This document shows positions 11,801 through 17,765 of a stretch of DNA of 23,642 nucleotides, in pieces. A program made the position numbers and the translations under genes. The stretch's first letter is position 1; the number at the start of each line of letters is the position of its first letter. The stretch is from Planctomycetaceae bacterium (GTDB taxonomy: Bacteria; Planctomycetota; Planctomycetia; Pirellulales; Thermoguttaceae): positions 1 to 23,642 of the forward strand of contig JAITST010000284.1 in the NCBI GenBank assembly GCA_031287585.1, written 5' to 3'. The notes under the pieces are model-generated. The model saw only the letters and a program-made list of their open reading frames with translations, made no database searches and was not told the origin of the DNA.

Positions 11801-13076
11801 CGAAGCGATTTCAAATTCGCTCATCGTGAGCGCAACGCCAAAATACTACGATGAGGTAATGACAGTGATTGCTGATTTAGACCGTCAACAACCGCAAGTT
11901 ATGATTCAGGTATTGATTGCGGAAGTAACACTCGGCAAAACGCACGAATGGGGCGCGGAATTTGGTTTACAGGATTCGTTATTGTTTGACCGGAATACAT
12001 TTAGTAATGTTTCGAGTTTAACAAAGAAAACGACTACGACCAACGGTGGAGTAACAACCGTTGTCGAAGAACCGGTTATTACGAGCGGTACGGCAAATCC
12101 GGGTTGGTTATTTAACGAAGACCCAACATCATCGTTGACAAACGGAATTACACAAAATTCACTAAATACCGCGGCAACAGTTGGTTCGCAATTATTGACA
12201 AACTTCGCAACGGCGCGCACGAGTGCGGAAGCGGGATTCGGCGGTATGATTTTCTCGGCAAACAGTGACGCGGTTAGTGTGATGATTCGGTTGTTACAGG
12301 AAACGAGTCGGCTTGAAGTGTTGAGTACACCGAAAATTATGGCGTTGAACAATCAAGCGGCGTTCATTCACGTCGGACAGGAAGTACCGCGTATCAATAA
12401 TATAAGCGCGACAACCACTGGAACAAATTCGTCAACAACGCTTGATAAGGTTGGTTTGATGTTGATGGTACAGCCGCGAATTACTGCGGACGACAGAATC
12501 ATAATGCAGGTAGCGGCGATTAAGTCGTCAATTGGACCTGCGAATGAAGGTGTTCCGATTGCTTTTCAAGGTACGCAGGTTATACGTTCGCCAATCATAA
12601 ACGTTATCCAAACGAACACGATGATAGGCGCGGGCGACAACGAGACGGTTATGTTGAGCGGATTGATAACGAAAGATGTTCAAAAACTGAATCGTAAAGT
12701 ACCGTTGCTCGGTGACATTCCGCTTGTTGGTAAACTGTTTCAATATGATTTGGAAAAGAGCAGACGTACCGAGTTGCTGGTAATCCTCACGCCGCGTATC
12801 GTGCGAAGTAAAGAGGATGCCGAGAGAATAAAACAAATTGAGACGGCAAGAATGAGTTGGTGCTTGCCAAACGTGACATCAATCTACGGAGACATTAACG
12901 TATATGACATAATAAGCGAAAGCCCATACACAGGCGACGTACAAGTAATTCAACCGGGGGTACCGGAAGGTACGCTAGTCCCGTACAACAACACACAAGG
13001 GACAAAAGCCCCAAGACTAGCCCCGCCAATGCCGCAACCGAATAAACAACCTATACCAGTGCCGACATTGAAGTAG
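8802..13076 (+). CDS. Large outer-membrane secretin (GspD/PilQ/CpaC superfamily)
   Basis: 1424 residues from ATG 8802; 8823 is equally possible (1417 residues), and 8769 is unlikely because it overlaps the -10 box. A hydrophobic signal segment (LHYFTALVLLLALFDVEFLPA) starts the protein. After a first secretin_N-like unit comes a Gln/Asn/Pro-rich linker of about 150 residues, then a series of KH-like N1-type repeats (nucleotides about 10650-11897), each ending with a strand-helix pair such as TNAIVVQASPNDFREIERIVKELD. The C-terminal secretin channel runs from about 11898 to 12810 and contains QVLIAEVTLG, LSTPKIMALNN, VGQEVPRI and the signature VPLLGDIPLVGKLF, then ELLVILTPRIV. The tail is proline-rich. 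Secretins form large rings that let pili or folded proteins cross the outer membrane. It is much longer than typical GspD or CpaC (about 450-700). Neighbouring BON and CpaB-like genes hint at Tad-type use, but no motor ATPase is in the window. Confidence 0.92.
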   Translation: MIKFTCDMIKLHYFTALVLLLALFDVEFLPAQNGSPPVSKAAAGATFVQKQYNIQNVPTGEAVRQLRVMLGPVLSPQTEIIADNSRPVIFVRGPVAAVNAADLLLPKIDNVQNGVTVGMLPQGVRPPIVPVSVSTEQRNGQHSNNTVRSAAHVEHPQVNPMSQVSGNSNAVSQSPNVTNAFSAHEQATQPELSVPRQQPPLTFAQPLIQPVTPLAPIANNAAPPFVPETANANQFNNNNNYNTTNSNPNLVDSVPPAQQIVPQVVQQNNTIQNVPNDNTVTPYIYRCRLQGLNVISQQIRDTFANRSDVHFVVRPESSSANTQQNTARLYVLAPPNIQRQISQMITDAGLAMPNNTIQNTRESDGTIRKIAVRPQNEIKTNLPSLPAIQSPLPFTPTNIKAEKLHATLKALFGKRLVQTAGNEYRFETLSEPKHSVTLRLTEAGIELGGDQALAEQMLVLFRQIDQPELPNGRQRRFISIGTTDPETVRQLLEANRQRRMIEPSLSPQSFPVIRGQQPQQTAQRTPQTTQSIVQQPAQHNQPPQIRPVNYTVQDDSGFVGGGMDAAPSVVTGGNGIEVPDFRFQMIPSLNVIVVDGEGAEVARLENMIREIERLTKDAESKIEILYLKNVNCISVRYVIEQIFGQIFSIKQGAVTMFPMVNPNAILLVGWGDAFDTMKDLLELLDQPVGEQNSVMRVIRLVNAPATTIVQTLRGAFPAVGVGGTGFAPRVNIIADQRTNAIVVQASPNDFREIERIVKELDVSTTEPRVRVQTFKLKNTLATDLASVLLDAITPGIQGSNGKLPMLELLTMDANGRKLIESGIMSDVRISRQVQTNTIIVSAPEHCMPLIAQLIEMLDIPNATAYVKVFQVKNGDATSMIETLCALIPTQIEGQVGPMLPGTREEDSLVPIRFAIDKRTNSILVACALGDWDMIEALLISLDRPEDQARKVSVYQVKSTRADVIATAINEYLRSKQAIVTQTPGAISPYEQIEQVVVIVPEAISNSLIVSATPKYYDEVMTVIADLDRQQPQVMIQVLIAEVTLGKTHEWGAEFGLQDSLLFDRNTFSNVSSLTKKTTTTNGGVTTVVEEPVITSGTANPGWLFNEDPTSSLTNGITQNSLNTAATVGSQLLTNFATARTSAEAGFGGMIFSANSDAVSVMIRLLQETSRLEVLSTPKIMALNNQAAFIHVGQEVPRINNISATTTGTNSSTTLDKVGLMLMVQPRITADDRIIMQVAAIKSSIGPANEGVPIAFQGTQVIRSPIINVIQTNTMIGAGDNETVMLSGLITKDVQKLNRKVPLLGDIPLVGKLFQYDLEKSRRTELLVILTPRIVRSKEDAERIKQIETARMSWCLPNVTSIYGDINVYDIISESPYTGDVQVIQPGVPEGTLVPYNNTQGTKAPRLAPPMPQPNKQPIPVPTLK

Positions 13077-13140
13077 AGACACTTGTGTTTGTGTAAATAA
13101 AAAAACAATGCTCATCATACTCGGTACATAAATACAAATC

Positions 13141-13190
13141 CTTACACCGTAGGTGCTACACATGGATAACACCGAGTAAGACTCGGTGTG
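13141..13190 (+). repeat. REP-like bipartite palindrome, copy 2
   Basis: 5' hairpin CACC-gta-GGTG (13145-13155), ATGGATAAC linker (13162-13170), 3' hairpin ACACCGAG-taaga-CTCGGTGT (13169-13189, 8 bp). Upstream of the transposase gene. Confidence 0.85.
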
Positions 13191-13210
13191 AGCAGACTAC
13201 ACGCCAATCG

Positions 13211-13225
13211 TACCCCGTAGGGGTA
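13211..13225 (+). repeat. REP-like half element, perfect hairpin
   Basis: TACCCC-gta-GGGGTA, a perfect 6-bp stem with the same GTAG core as the 5' hairpins of the full elements. It ends 18 bases before the transposase ATG and corresponds to 13819-13830 downstream of the gene. Confidence 0.75.
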
Positions 13226-13243
13226 CAATAAGACTATCCAACA

Positions 13244-13699
13244 ATGTCCGCGTTTCGTCAAATACTATACCATATCGTGTTTCGTACAAGAAACAGCGAG
13301 CAAACTATTGCTCAAGAAAATTTGAAGCAACTGTGCAGTTACATTTGGGGCATAATAAAGAAAAAAAACTGTGTACTGTTTCGTATTAACGCGATGCCAG
13401 ACCACGTTCATATCCTTTCGGATTTACATCCGTCGGTATGTCTCGCCGATTTTGTGAGAGACATAAAAATATATTCGTCGAAATGGATGAAGGAGTCAGG
13501 ATTTTTTCCTACATTCACAGGCTGGGGAGCAAAGTATTGTGCAATAACATACTCAATAAAAGAACGCGATGTAATAATCAACTACATCAACAACCAACAA
13601 GAACATCACAAAGAAGAAAGTTTTCAAGATGAAATCAAATGTTTGTTTCTTGAAAACGGAATCAGTACAGATGAAAAATGGTTTTGGACAGAATCATAA
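13244..13699 (+). CDS. REP-associated tyrosine transposase (IS200-like, HUH/Y1 family)
   Basis: 151 residues, the usual size for Y1 transposases. Visible catalytic parts: the metal-binding HUH triad H54-V-H56 in MPDHVHIL, and the candidate nucleophile Y114 in NYINNQQEHH, with Q118 four residues later as in IS200/IS605 TnpA. The N-terminus QILYHIVFRTRN and the C-terminal HHKEESFQDEIKCLFLENG are typical of the planctomycete branch. Such enzymes cut and join single-stranded DNA at hairpins; RAYT members act on REP palindromes rather than on their own insertion sequence ends. The gene is flanked on both sides by REP-like palindromes carrying GTAG. The ATG lies right after a palindrome, with no clear promoter or ribosome site. 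The frame is intact, so it may still be active. The neighbouring lack of tnpB or accessory genes agrees with a RAYT. Confidence 0.88.
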   Translation: MSAFRQILYHIVFRTRNSEQTIAQENLKQLCSYIWGIIKKKNCVLFRINAMPDHVHILSDLHPSVCLADFVRDIKIYSSKWMKESGFFPTFTGWGAKYCAITYSIKERDVIINYINNQQEHHKEESFQDEIKCLFLENGISTDEKWFWTES

Positions 13700-13740
13700 C
13701 ATCATTTATGACTGTATTTGTGAAATTGTAGATACCAAGT

Positions 13741-13798
13741 CCTTACACCGTAGATGTTATACATGGATAACCCCGAGTAAGCGCAGCGCAACTCGGGG
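13741..13798 (+). repeat. REP-like bipartite palindrome, copy 3
   Basis: Same orientation as copy 2, 600 bases further on. ACACCGTAGATG region, ATGGATAA linker (13763-13770), 3' hairpin CCCCGAGT / ACTCGGGG (13771-13778 with 13791-13798) around a loop containing GCGCAGCGC. The 5' hairpin is less perfect than in copy 2. Confidence 0.85.
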
Positions 13799-13818
13799 CG
13801 AGCAGTAACACAGTAGCA

Positions 13819-13834
13819 CACTCCGTAGTGGTGC
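13819..13834 (+). repeat. REP-like half element downstream of the transposase
   Basis: CACT-ccgt-AGTG followed by GTGCAATA. It corresponds in position and sequence to the half element at 13211 (followed by CAATA), so a palindrome pair of about 95 bases is present as a direct repeat on both sides of the gene. Confidence 0.6.
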
Positions 13835-13858
13835 AATAGGATATATCGTCAGCGTTTA

Positions 13859-13914
13859 CCCCGTGTTGCGCTGTCGCTTACACGGGGTTATCCATGTGTA
13901 ACACCTACGGTGTA
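13859..13914 (-). repeat. REP-like bipartite palindrome, copy 4 (inverted)
   Basis: On the minus strand: ACACCGTAGGTG hairpin (13901-13914), ATGGATAAC linker (13895 downward), 3' hairpin CCCCGTGT / ACACGGGG (8 bp) around a loop like that of copy 3. This copy supplies the right inverted end of the unit and lies in the region before the lipoprotein gene. Confidence 0.85.
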
Positions 13915-14015
13915 ATAATTTGTATTTATATGTTTATACATATTGAATATCGTTTTGGTTTTCACGTCAACCAATCATCAAATTGTCGGTCCGTTTATAA
14001 AACCCAACAAAAACA

Positions 14016-15179
14016 ATGAAAACAACATCACTCACCATCACCGTTTGTCTCATTTTACTTACCACCGTTGCCGGTTGCGCGAATCATTCGATTTCCAAGT
14101 CGATTAAGATGCCGTCTAATCCGCTTACTAAGAACAAGGCAAAGACACCGCAACGTATGGTTGACGTTTGGAATACATTTGCACAAACCGACCCGGCAGG
14201 CGGTAAGCCGATTCGCGGCTTGGCGGGGCGAGTTATGTTTTTCGCGGATGAGAAGAATAAGAAGCCGGTCAAGGTTGACGGCAGGATGACGGTGTTTGTG
14301 TTCGATAGTAAAGTCACCGACCCCGCTCACAGTAAACCGCTCAAGCAGTATGTTTTTCCGACTGCCACACTTGAAAAACATTATAGTCACAAGGAACCGT
14401 TCGGTCATTGTTACGATTTCTTTCTTCCGTTCGATGAGGTTGGCGGTGACGAGAAGACGCTGTGTGTAATGGCTCGTTTCGACGACAAAATCAAGGGCGA
14501 GTTTGTGATGTCGCAACCGGTGACAACTGTCCTGCAAGGCGCGTCACCCGAAAACGCAACGCAAAAGATGATAGCGGAGGTGCAGTCGCCGGACAATGCT
14601 GGTACTGGCAAGAGTACAGCGTTGCTTGATGCATATCAAAAGGCAGCCATAGCCGCCGCTAACGGTAACAACAAACAATCGTCAACCATTAAGCCGTCAT
14701 CGACATTGTCTCAAAGTGATTCGACAGGAACAGTTGCGTCAATTCCGATGTCAGATAGTTACGCCAGTGTTCCGCCTGCGGCAAGTTTACCGATGGAGGC
14801 AGCTAATAACTCGCAACAAAACGGCAACGTTGTTTACGCTGGCGGAGTAAATGCTCCGCAACAGTTAGGTTCAAACGTTACGCATGCCGCCGCGACTGTT
14901 AGCAATAACGCGAACAATGTATCGACCACGTTCGGCGCAGATGCTGTTAAGAACAGCACAACCGTTACTTATGGTAACGTGAACAATGGTATGTACAACC
15001 CCACGAGTCAATTCCCGACACAACAAGACCCGACGATGCTTTTTCCGAACGCTACTGTTCCGTCGGGTGCAAACTCGGAATCACAGCAAGTTCGTTCCGC
15101 ACCTTATCAATTCCCGGCGACATCTGCACCAACATCTCAATCATTCGGCTTTGGCGTTCAGAGTCAACAGTTCCCTTAA
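14016..15179 (+). CDS. Conserved planctomycete-type lipoprotein, function unknown
   Basis: 387 residues. A signal peptide with lipobox VAGC puts the lipidated cysteine at C21, so it is probably membrane anchored. Residues 45-175 form a compact domain (MVDVWNTFAQTDPAGGKP, RGLAGRVMFFADE, VKVDGRMTVFVFDS, HCYDFFLPFDEVGGDEKTLCVMARFDD). I recall this pattern from uncharacterised planctomycete proteins, but I know of no assigned activity. Residues 190-387 are Ser/Asn/Thr/Gln-rich and probably disordered. The last 128 bases overlap the antisense BON-protein gene, and the overlapped part is pure low complexity, so the true stop may have drifted into the neighbour. The start is the ATG giving the lipoprotein signal; no Shine-Dalgarno sequence or good promoter is seen. 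The position beside a secretin suggests an envelope role, which is inference. Confidence 0.8.
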   Translation: MKTTSLTITVCLILLTTVAGCANHSISKSIKMPSNPLTKNKAKTPQRMVDVWNTFAQTDPAGGKPIRGLAGRVMFFADEKNKKPVKVDGRMTVFVFDSKVTDPAHSKPLKQYVFPTATLEKHYSHKEPFGHCYDFFLPFDEVGGDEKTLCVMARFDDKIKGEFVMSQPVTTVLQGASPENATQKMIAEVQSPDNAGTGKSTALLDAYQKAAIAAANGNNKQSSTIKPSSTLSQSDSTGTVASIPMSDSYASVPPAASLPMEAANNSQQNGNVVYAGGVNAPQQLGSNVTHAAATVSNNANNVSTTFGADAVKNSTTVTYGNVNNGMYNPTSQFPTQQDPTMLFPNATVPSGANSESQQVRSAPYQFPATSAPTSQSFGFGVQSQQFP

Positions 15180-15762
15180 TCACAAGTTCCGTCTGACGTT
15201 GTGCCCCCGATGCCGAACAGTTAGTAACAAGTTTCAATCGTCCGTCAAGTCCGAATCGTTGTTCGCAATGCGACGCTAGCGTGTCGAGGTTCTTACGATG
15301 TTGCGACGACACTTCGACGGGCTTCGGGAAGTCGGAGATATTGAACATCATACGCGGCGGATAACGGTTGGTACTGCCAGTAATTGGCGGCAACAAAATT
15401 TCCTGCGCGGTTGACATCGAATTTTCGACAACAAGTTGTCCGTCGATAGCGGATGTGACAGTAGTAGCCGCCGCGTTCGGATTATCAACGGAGTTCTGCT
15501 CTATCATCGGACTGAATGCCTTCTGAACAATGCTGTCCATAGTGTTCGCTATTTGTTCCATCTGCAAACCGGTAGCGGACATTGGTGAGTCAATGCTTGT
15601 GAGCGGATTATAAATGTTTTCAAGAACATTAGGCGAATTATCCGCCCCCGCACGGTTAAACATCTGAAAATTCCCGGTACGCTGAGCAAACGAAACCCCG
15701 CTCAGCGTTAAGCCAATCAGGACGGTCAATAAAGCGAAAAACAATTTTGATGTAGTTTGCAT
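15052..15762 (-). CDS. Exported protein with BON-like C-terminal domain
   Basis: 236 residues. An N-terminal signal peptide (KLFFALLTVLIGLTLSGVSFA, residues about 6-26) predicts export to the periplasm. The middle is of unknown fold. The C-terminus (about 160-230) reads like a BON domain: a first helix LDTLASHCEQRFG, strands LKLVTNCSA and TELVIKGTVDS, then RQSRMIEMLVQMSPGIDKVRNELAVI. BON domains bind membranes or partner proteins and are found in CpaC/RcpA secretins of Tad pili; here the domain stands alone. The gene is co-directional with the CpaB-like gene 323 bases upstream. Its own promoter candidate is at 16029-16057, leaving a leader of about 245 bases. The 3' 128 bases overlap the end of the lipoprotein gene on the other strand. 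Exact role unknown. Confidence 0.75.
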   Translation of the reverse strand: MQTTSKLFFALLTVLIGLTLSGVSFAQRTGNFQMFNRAGADNSPNVLENIYNPLTSIDSPMSATGLQMEQIANTMDSIVQKAFSPMIEQNSVDNPNAAATTVTSAIDGQLVVENSMSTAQEILLPPITGSTNRYPPRMMFNISDFPKPVEVSSQHRKNLDTLASHCEQRFGLDGRLKLVTNCSASGAQRQTELVIKGTVDSERQSRMIEMLVQMSPGIDKVRNELAVIPSLHPTEQ

Positions 15763-15800
15763 TTTAGATTTTTCTATCTCTTTACTTCTATACGCCGTTT

Positions 15801-15823
15801 CCGCTGGTTAAAACCGACGGCAA
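15801..15823 (-). repeat. Palindromic repeat CCGTCGGTTTTAACC, copy 2
   Basis: Reads on the minus strand TTGCCGTCGGTTTTAACC followed by AGCGG, 20 of 23 identical to 8524-8546. It lies about 40 bases before the BON-protein start. Confidence 0.6.
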
Positions 15824-15842
15824 TATATTCTGTCACGAATAA

Positions 15843-15866
15843 AACGTTATCATTCTAAATAACGTT
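15843..15866. promoter_or_regulatory. Perfect 8-bp inverted repeat, operator-like
   Basis: AACGTTAT (15843-15850) and ATAACGTT (15859-15866) separated by eight bases. The size and spacing suit binding of a dimeric regulator, or it may be a leader hairpin. There is no second copy in the window to test this. Confidence 0.4.
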
Positions 15867-15876
15867 ACACTATATC

Positions 15877-15926
15877 CTTACCCCGTAAAGGGTTAAATAT
15901 GGATAACTCCGTGCGCTAGCACGGGG
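15877..15926 (+). repeat. REP-like bipartite palindrome, copy 5
   Basis: CCTTACCCCGTAAAGGGTT 5' part, ATGGATAA linker (15899-15906), 3' hairpin CCGTGC-gcta-GCACGG (15909-15924). It is closest to copy 1 (shared GGTTAAATATGGATAA), but GTAG has become GTAA. It lies in the leader of the BON-protein gene, in antisense orientation. Confidence 0.8.
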
Positions 15927-16028
15927 CAGGCATTGGATTATTGGCGGTATTTACGTGGCAAGGATTTGTGTCAATCTCTCCAAACACAGGGCTATAATCG
16001 TGTGTCAAGATTCACATTAAGTTTTCTC

Positions 16029-16057
16029 ATTATAACACACTTGTCAATACGTTACAA
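16029..16057 (-). promoter_or_regulatory. Strong predicted promoter reading toward the BON-protein gene
   Basis: On the minus strand: -35 TTGTAA (16052-16057), 17-base spacer, consensus -10 TATAAT (16029-16034). Two TTGACA hexamers, each followed six to seven bases later by a TATA sequence, lie in and just after this stretch, so binding sites for another factor are possible. Confidence 0.55.
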
Positions 16058-16085
16058 ATATGGGAGTTGAACTAACCAATCCCGA

Positions 16086-17450
16086 CTAATTCTTGACACT
16101 CATATCGAACGGGTTAAAATGCGGCACCGGTACTATATTTTTCTCTGCTACTGGTTCAACTTGTGTTGTTGACACGGCTTTGAAACTTGCGGCTGGTTTC
16201 CCACTCTCCTGACTGAACGGACGATTTGAAACACCAGAAGCGCGCGGTGACGATGTTTCAGTTGTCGGCAATACTTTCAGGTTTGGAACGACAAACGAAA
16301 GATTCCTCGATGGCTGCGTTGGCTGCAATGTCGTCTCCGAAGCGGAAACGTTATCAACAACAATCGGTTTAGATTTTGTTACGGAAGACGACTTCACAAC
16401 TTGCGGCATGGGCGGTTGTTCAATAATAGTCGGCTCAACAACTTGTTTAGCACGTTGTTCAACAATAGTCGGCTCAACAACAGATTGTTCAACAGTCAAC
16501 GGTTTGACAGTAGGTACCAGCGGCGGCGCTTGCGGCAACGTTTCAAAAACCGGTACCGATTTGATTCCTACCGTTTCCGGTTTCGGTTCCGATTTACTAA
16601 CTACCGGCTCCGTTTTTGTCGTCGTTTCATCAACAGACGGCAACGCAACTGGTAACGCAAGCGGAGGTTCGACCGACGCACTTTCCAACACCTGCTTTTT
16701 CGCAATAACTCCGTCCTTATACTTTTTAGGAGTGGCAATCTCTTTCACAACCGGACTCAACCGCAATGTTCCGAGTTGGCTCTGACGTTCAAGCGTATCG
16801 AGTTGCGACTGTGTCAACAATACTGTAATTTCGTCAAGTTGTGTATCGCTTGAACGACCGTCGGCACTCTCCGTAGTAAGAGCACGAGTCGAGAATACCG
16901 TAACGTTCTCAAACAAAACCTCACGTTTCGATGACGAATTTATGCCGAGAACATTGTTCCGTTTCTCCGCAAGTGAACCGGACGGTTGACGAGGAACGAC
17001 AGCGATGTCCGTGAGTTCACCGGGTACAAACGAGGTCGATTTACCGTTGACTTTCGCGATACGAATTGGTACCGCGCGATAACCCGGCGGAACGAAAAGT
17101 TTGCTATCGCTGTCACTGACTAGCGGGTCGGTAATCATCTCCTCACAAATCGGGCAACCTTCGGGAATATTGTAAACTGCCTTACGCCCGCTAACACTAT
17201 TGAAGTTAGTCAAAGTTTTTTCAGGTACCTCGTCAATGACGACGGACTGATAACGGATGAGATTAGCGTCAATCAATGTACCAGCCGGAATTTCACATTT
17301 TGAAATGATAATCTCGGTACGCGGACGCTTGTCGATTTTATTTACAGCCGATTCAGGTTTAGCCCAAAAAAATGTAGCCGCAACGAAAAACGAACAAGCA
17401 ACACCAGTCGCAAAAGCCAGGCACAAAATAAAATAAGATCGAAATCGCAT
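16086..17450 (-). CDS. CpaB/RcpC-like Flp pilus assembly protein (SAF domain)
   Basis: 454 residues. An uncleaved or signal-type N-terminal hydrophobic segment (8-30) is followed by a SAF domain (about 44-107: EIIISKCEIPAGTLIDANLI, GRKAVYNIPEGCPICEEM). An RcpC/CpaB region follows (about 118-235: FVPPGYRAVPIRI, FVPGELTDIAVVPRQ, VLFENVTVFSTR, ITVLLTQSQLDTLE). These are the standard CpaB parts; CpaB is a periplasmic Tad-pilus component that works with the CpaC secretin. Residues 245-454 are Pro/Val/Glu/Thr-rich and disordered, with a 13-residue tandem repeat, making the protein clearly longer than typical CpaB (about 250-300). A promoter lies at 17483-17510; no Shine-Dalgarno sequence is seen. 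The other tad genes usually following cpaB are absent; only the BON protein follows. Confidence 0.85.
   Translation of the reverse strand: MRFRSYFILCLAFATGVACSFFVAATFFWAKPESAVNKIDKRPRTEIIISKCEIPAGTLIDANLIRYQSVVIDEVPEKTLTNFNSVSGRKAVYNIPEGCPICEEMITDPLVSDSDSKLFVPPGYRAVPIRIAKVNGKSTSFVPGELTDIAVVPRQPSGSLAEKRNNVLGINSSSKREVLFENVTVFSTRALTTESADGRSSDTQLDEITVLLTQSQLDTLERQSQLGTLRLSPVVKEIATPKKYKDGVIAKKQVLESASVEPPLALPVALPSVDETTTKTEPVVSKSEPKPETVGIKSVPVFETLPQAPPLVPTVKPLTVEQSVVEPTIVEQRAKQVVEPTIIEQPPMPQVVKSSSVTKSKPIVVDNVSASETTLQPTQPSRNLSFVVPNLKVLPTTETSSPRASGVSNRPFSQESGKPAASFKAVSTTQVEPVAEKNIVPVPHFNPFDMSVKN
16415..16481 (-). repeat. In-frame 39-base tandem repeat in the CpaB-like tail
   Basis: Two 28-base blocks (16415-16442 and 16454-16481) differ at one position and are spaced 39 bases, that is 13 codons. 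They encode VVEPTI(V/I)EQ repeats in the disordered tail. The number of copies could vary between strains. Confidence 0.7.
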
Positions 17451-17482
17451 AGTAGGTAATCTGGGCTAGATTGGTATTTTGA

Positions 17483-17510
17483 ATAGTAGTGAGAAAAGAT
17501 AAACATTCAA
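17483..17510 (-). promoter_or_regulatory. Predicted promoter of the CpaB-like gene
   Basis: Minus strand: -35 TTGAAT (17505-17510), 16-base spacer, -10 TACTAT (17483-17488), about 32 bases before the ATG. Confidence 0.45.
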
Positions 17511-17677
17511 CGAAAAACGACACATCCGAACATATCGGCAAACCGGAACAAAATCAAACGATGTTTTATAACCCAGCGTTTAAGTCAACGCCGCTTAACC
17601 AGATTAGCAATAAAATTTTCTTCTAGCTAAACTTTTGCAAAACAATTTTTGTAACCATTCACGGACGAAAGTAAGAT

Positions 17678-17708
17678 TCACCACGAAGACACGAAAGCAC
17701 GAATAAAG
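17678..17708 (-). repeat. TTCGTG tandem-unit intergenic repeat
   Basis: On the minus strand three successive 8-base units beginning TTCGTG (TTCGTGCT, TTCGTGTC, TTCGTGGT). Related sequence occurs at 8442-8457. Such strings are familiar from intergenic DNA of many environmental bacteria; function unknown. Confidence 0.5.
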
Positions 17709-17765
17709 AAAAAGAGTTTTTAGAAATGCCCGCACTGTTTTTAAGTTGGCTAGAGATTATTGAAA

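Larger units (their letters stand above)
13128..13929 (+). mobile_element. RAYT unit bounded by REP-like terminal inverted repeats
   Basis: 13128-13177 and the reverse complement of 13880-13929 align at 45 of 50 positions without gaps, starting with the identical 12-mer ATAAATACAAAT. A third copy in direct orientation follows the gene at about 13732. The 802-base unit holds one gene, a Y1 transposase of REP-associated type. No target duplication is evident at the ends. Confidence 0.65.
15763..16085. other. Long leader region of the BON-protein gene
   Basis: 323 bases without a gene. It contains two inverted repeats, one REP-like element and a strong minus-strand promoter candidate, listed separately. 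Any transcript from that promoter would carry the REP-like hairpins in its 5' leader. Confidence 0.65.
17451..17765. other. Intergenic region between the ATPase and CpaB-like genes
   Basis: 315 bases without a gene. It contains the CpaB-like promoter and a TTCGTG-type repeat. The rest is AT-rich; no terminator hairpin with a T-run was recognised for the ATPase gene. Confidence 0.6.

Noticed and set aside
13128..13929. CRISPR array
   Set aside because: Repeats are palindromic, differ in length and orientation, and enclose a transposase gene; there are no equal repeats with regular spacers and no cas genes.
17641..17662. Fifth copy of the CAATTTT motif
   Set aside because: CAATTTTTGTAACC resembles the 4313 variant only in part, needs gaps and is oriented away from its neighbouring gene starts.
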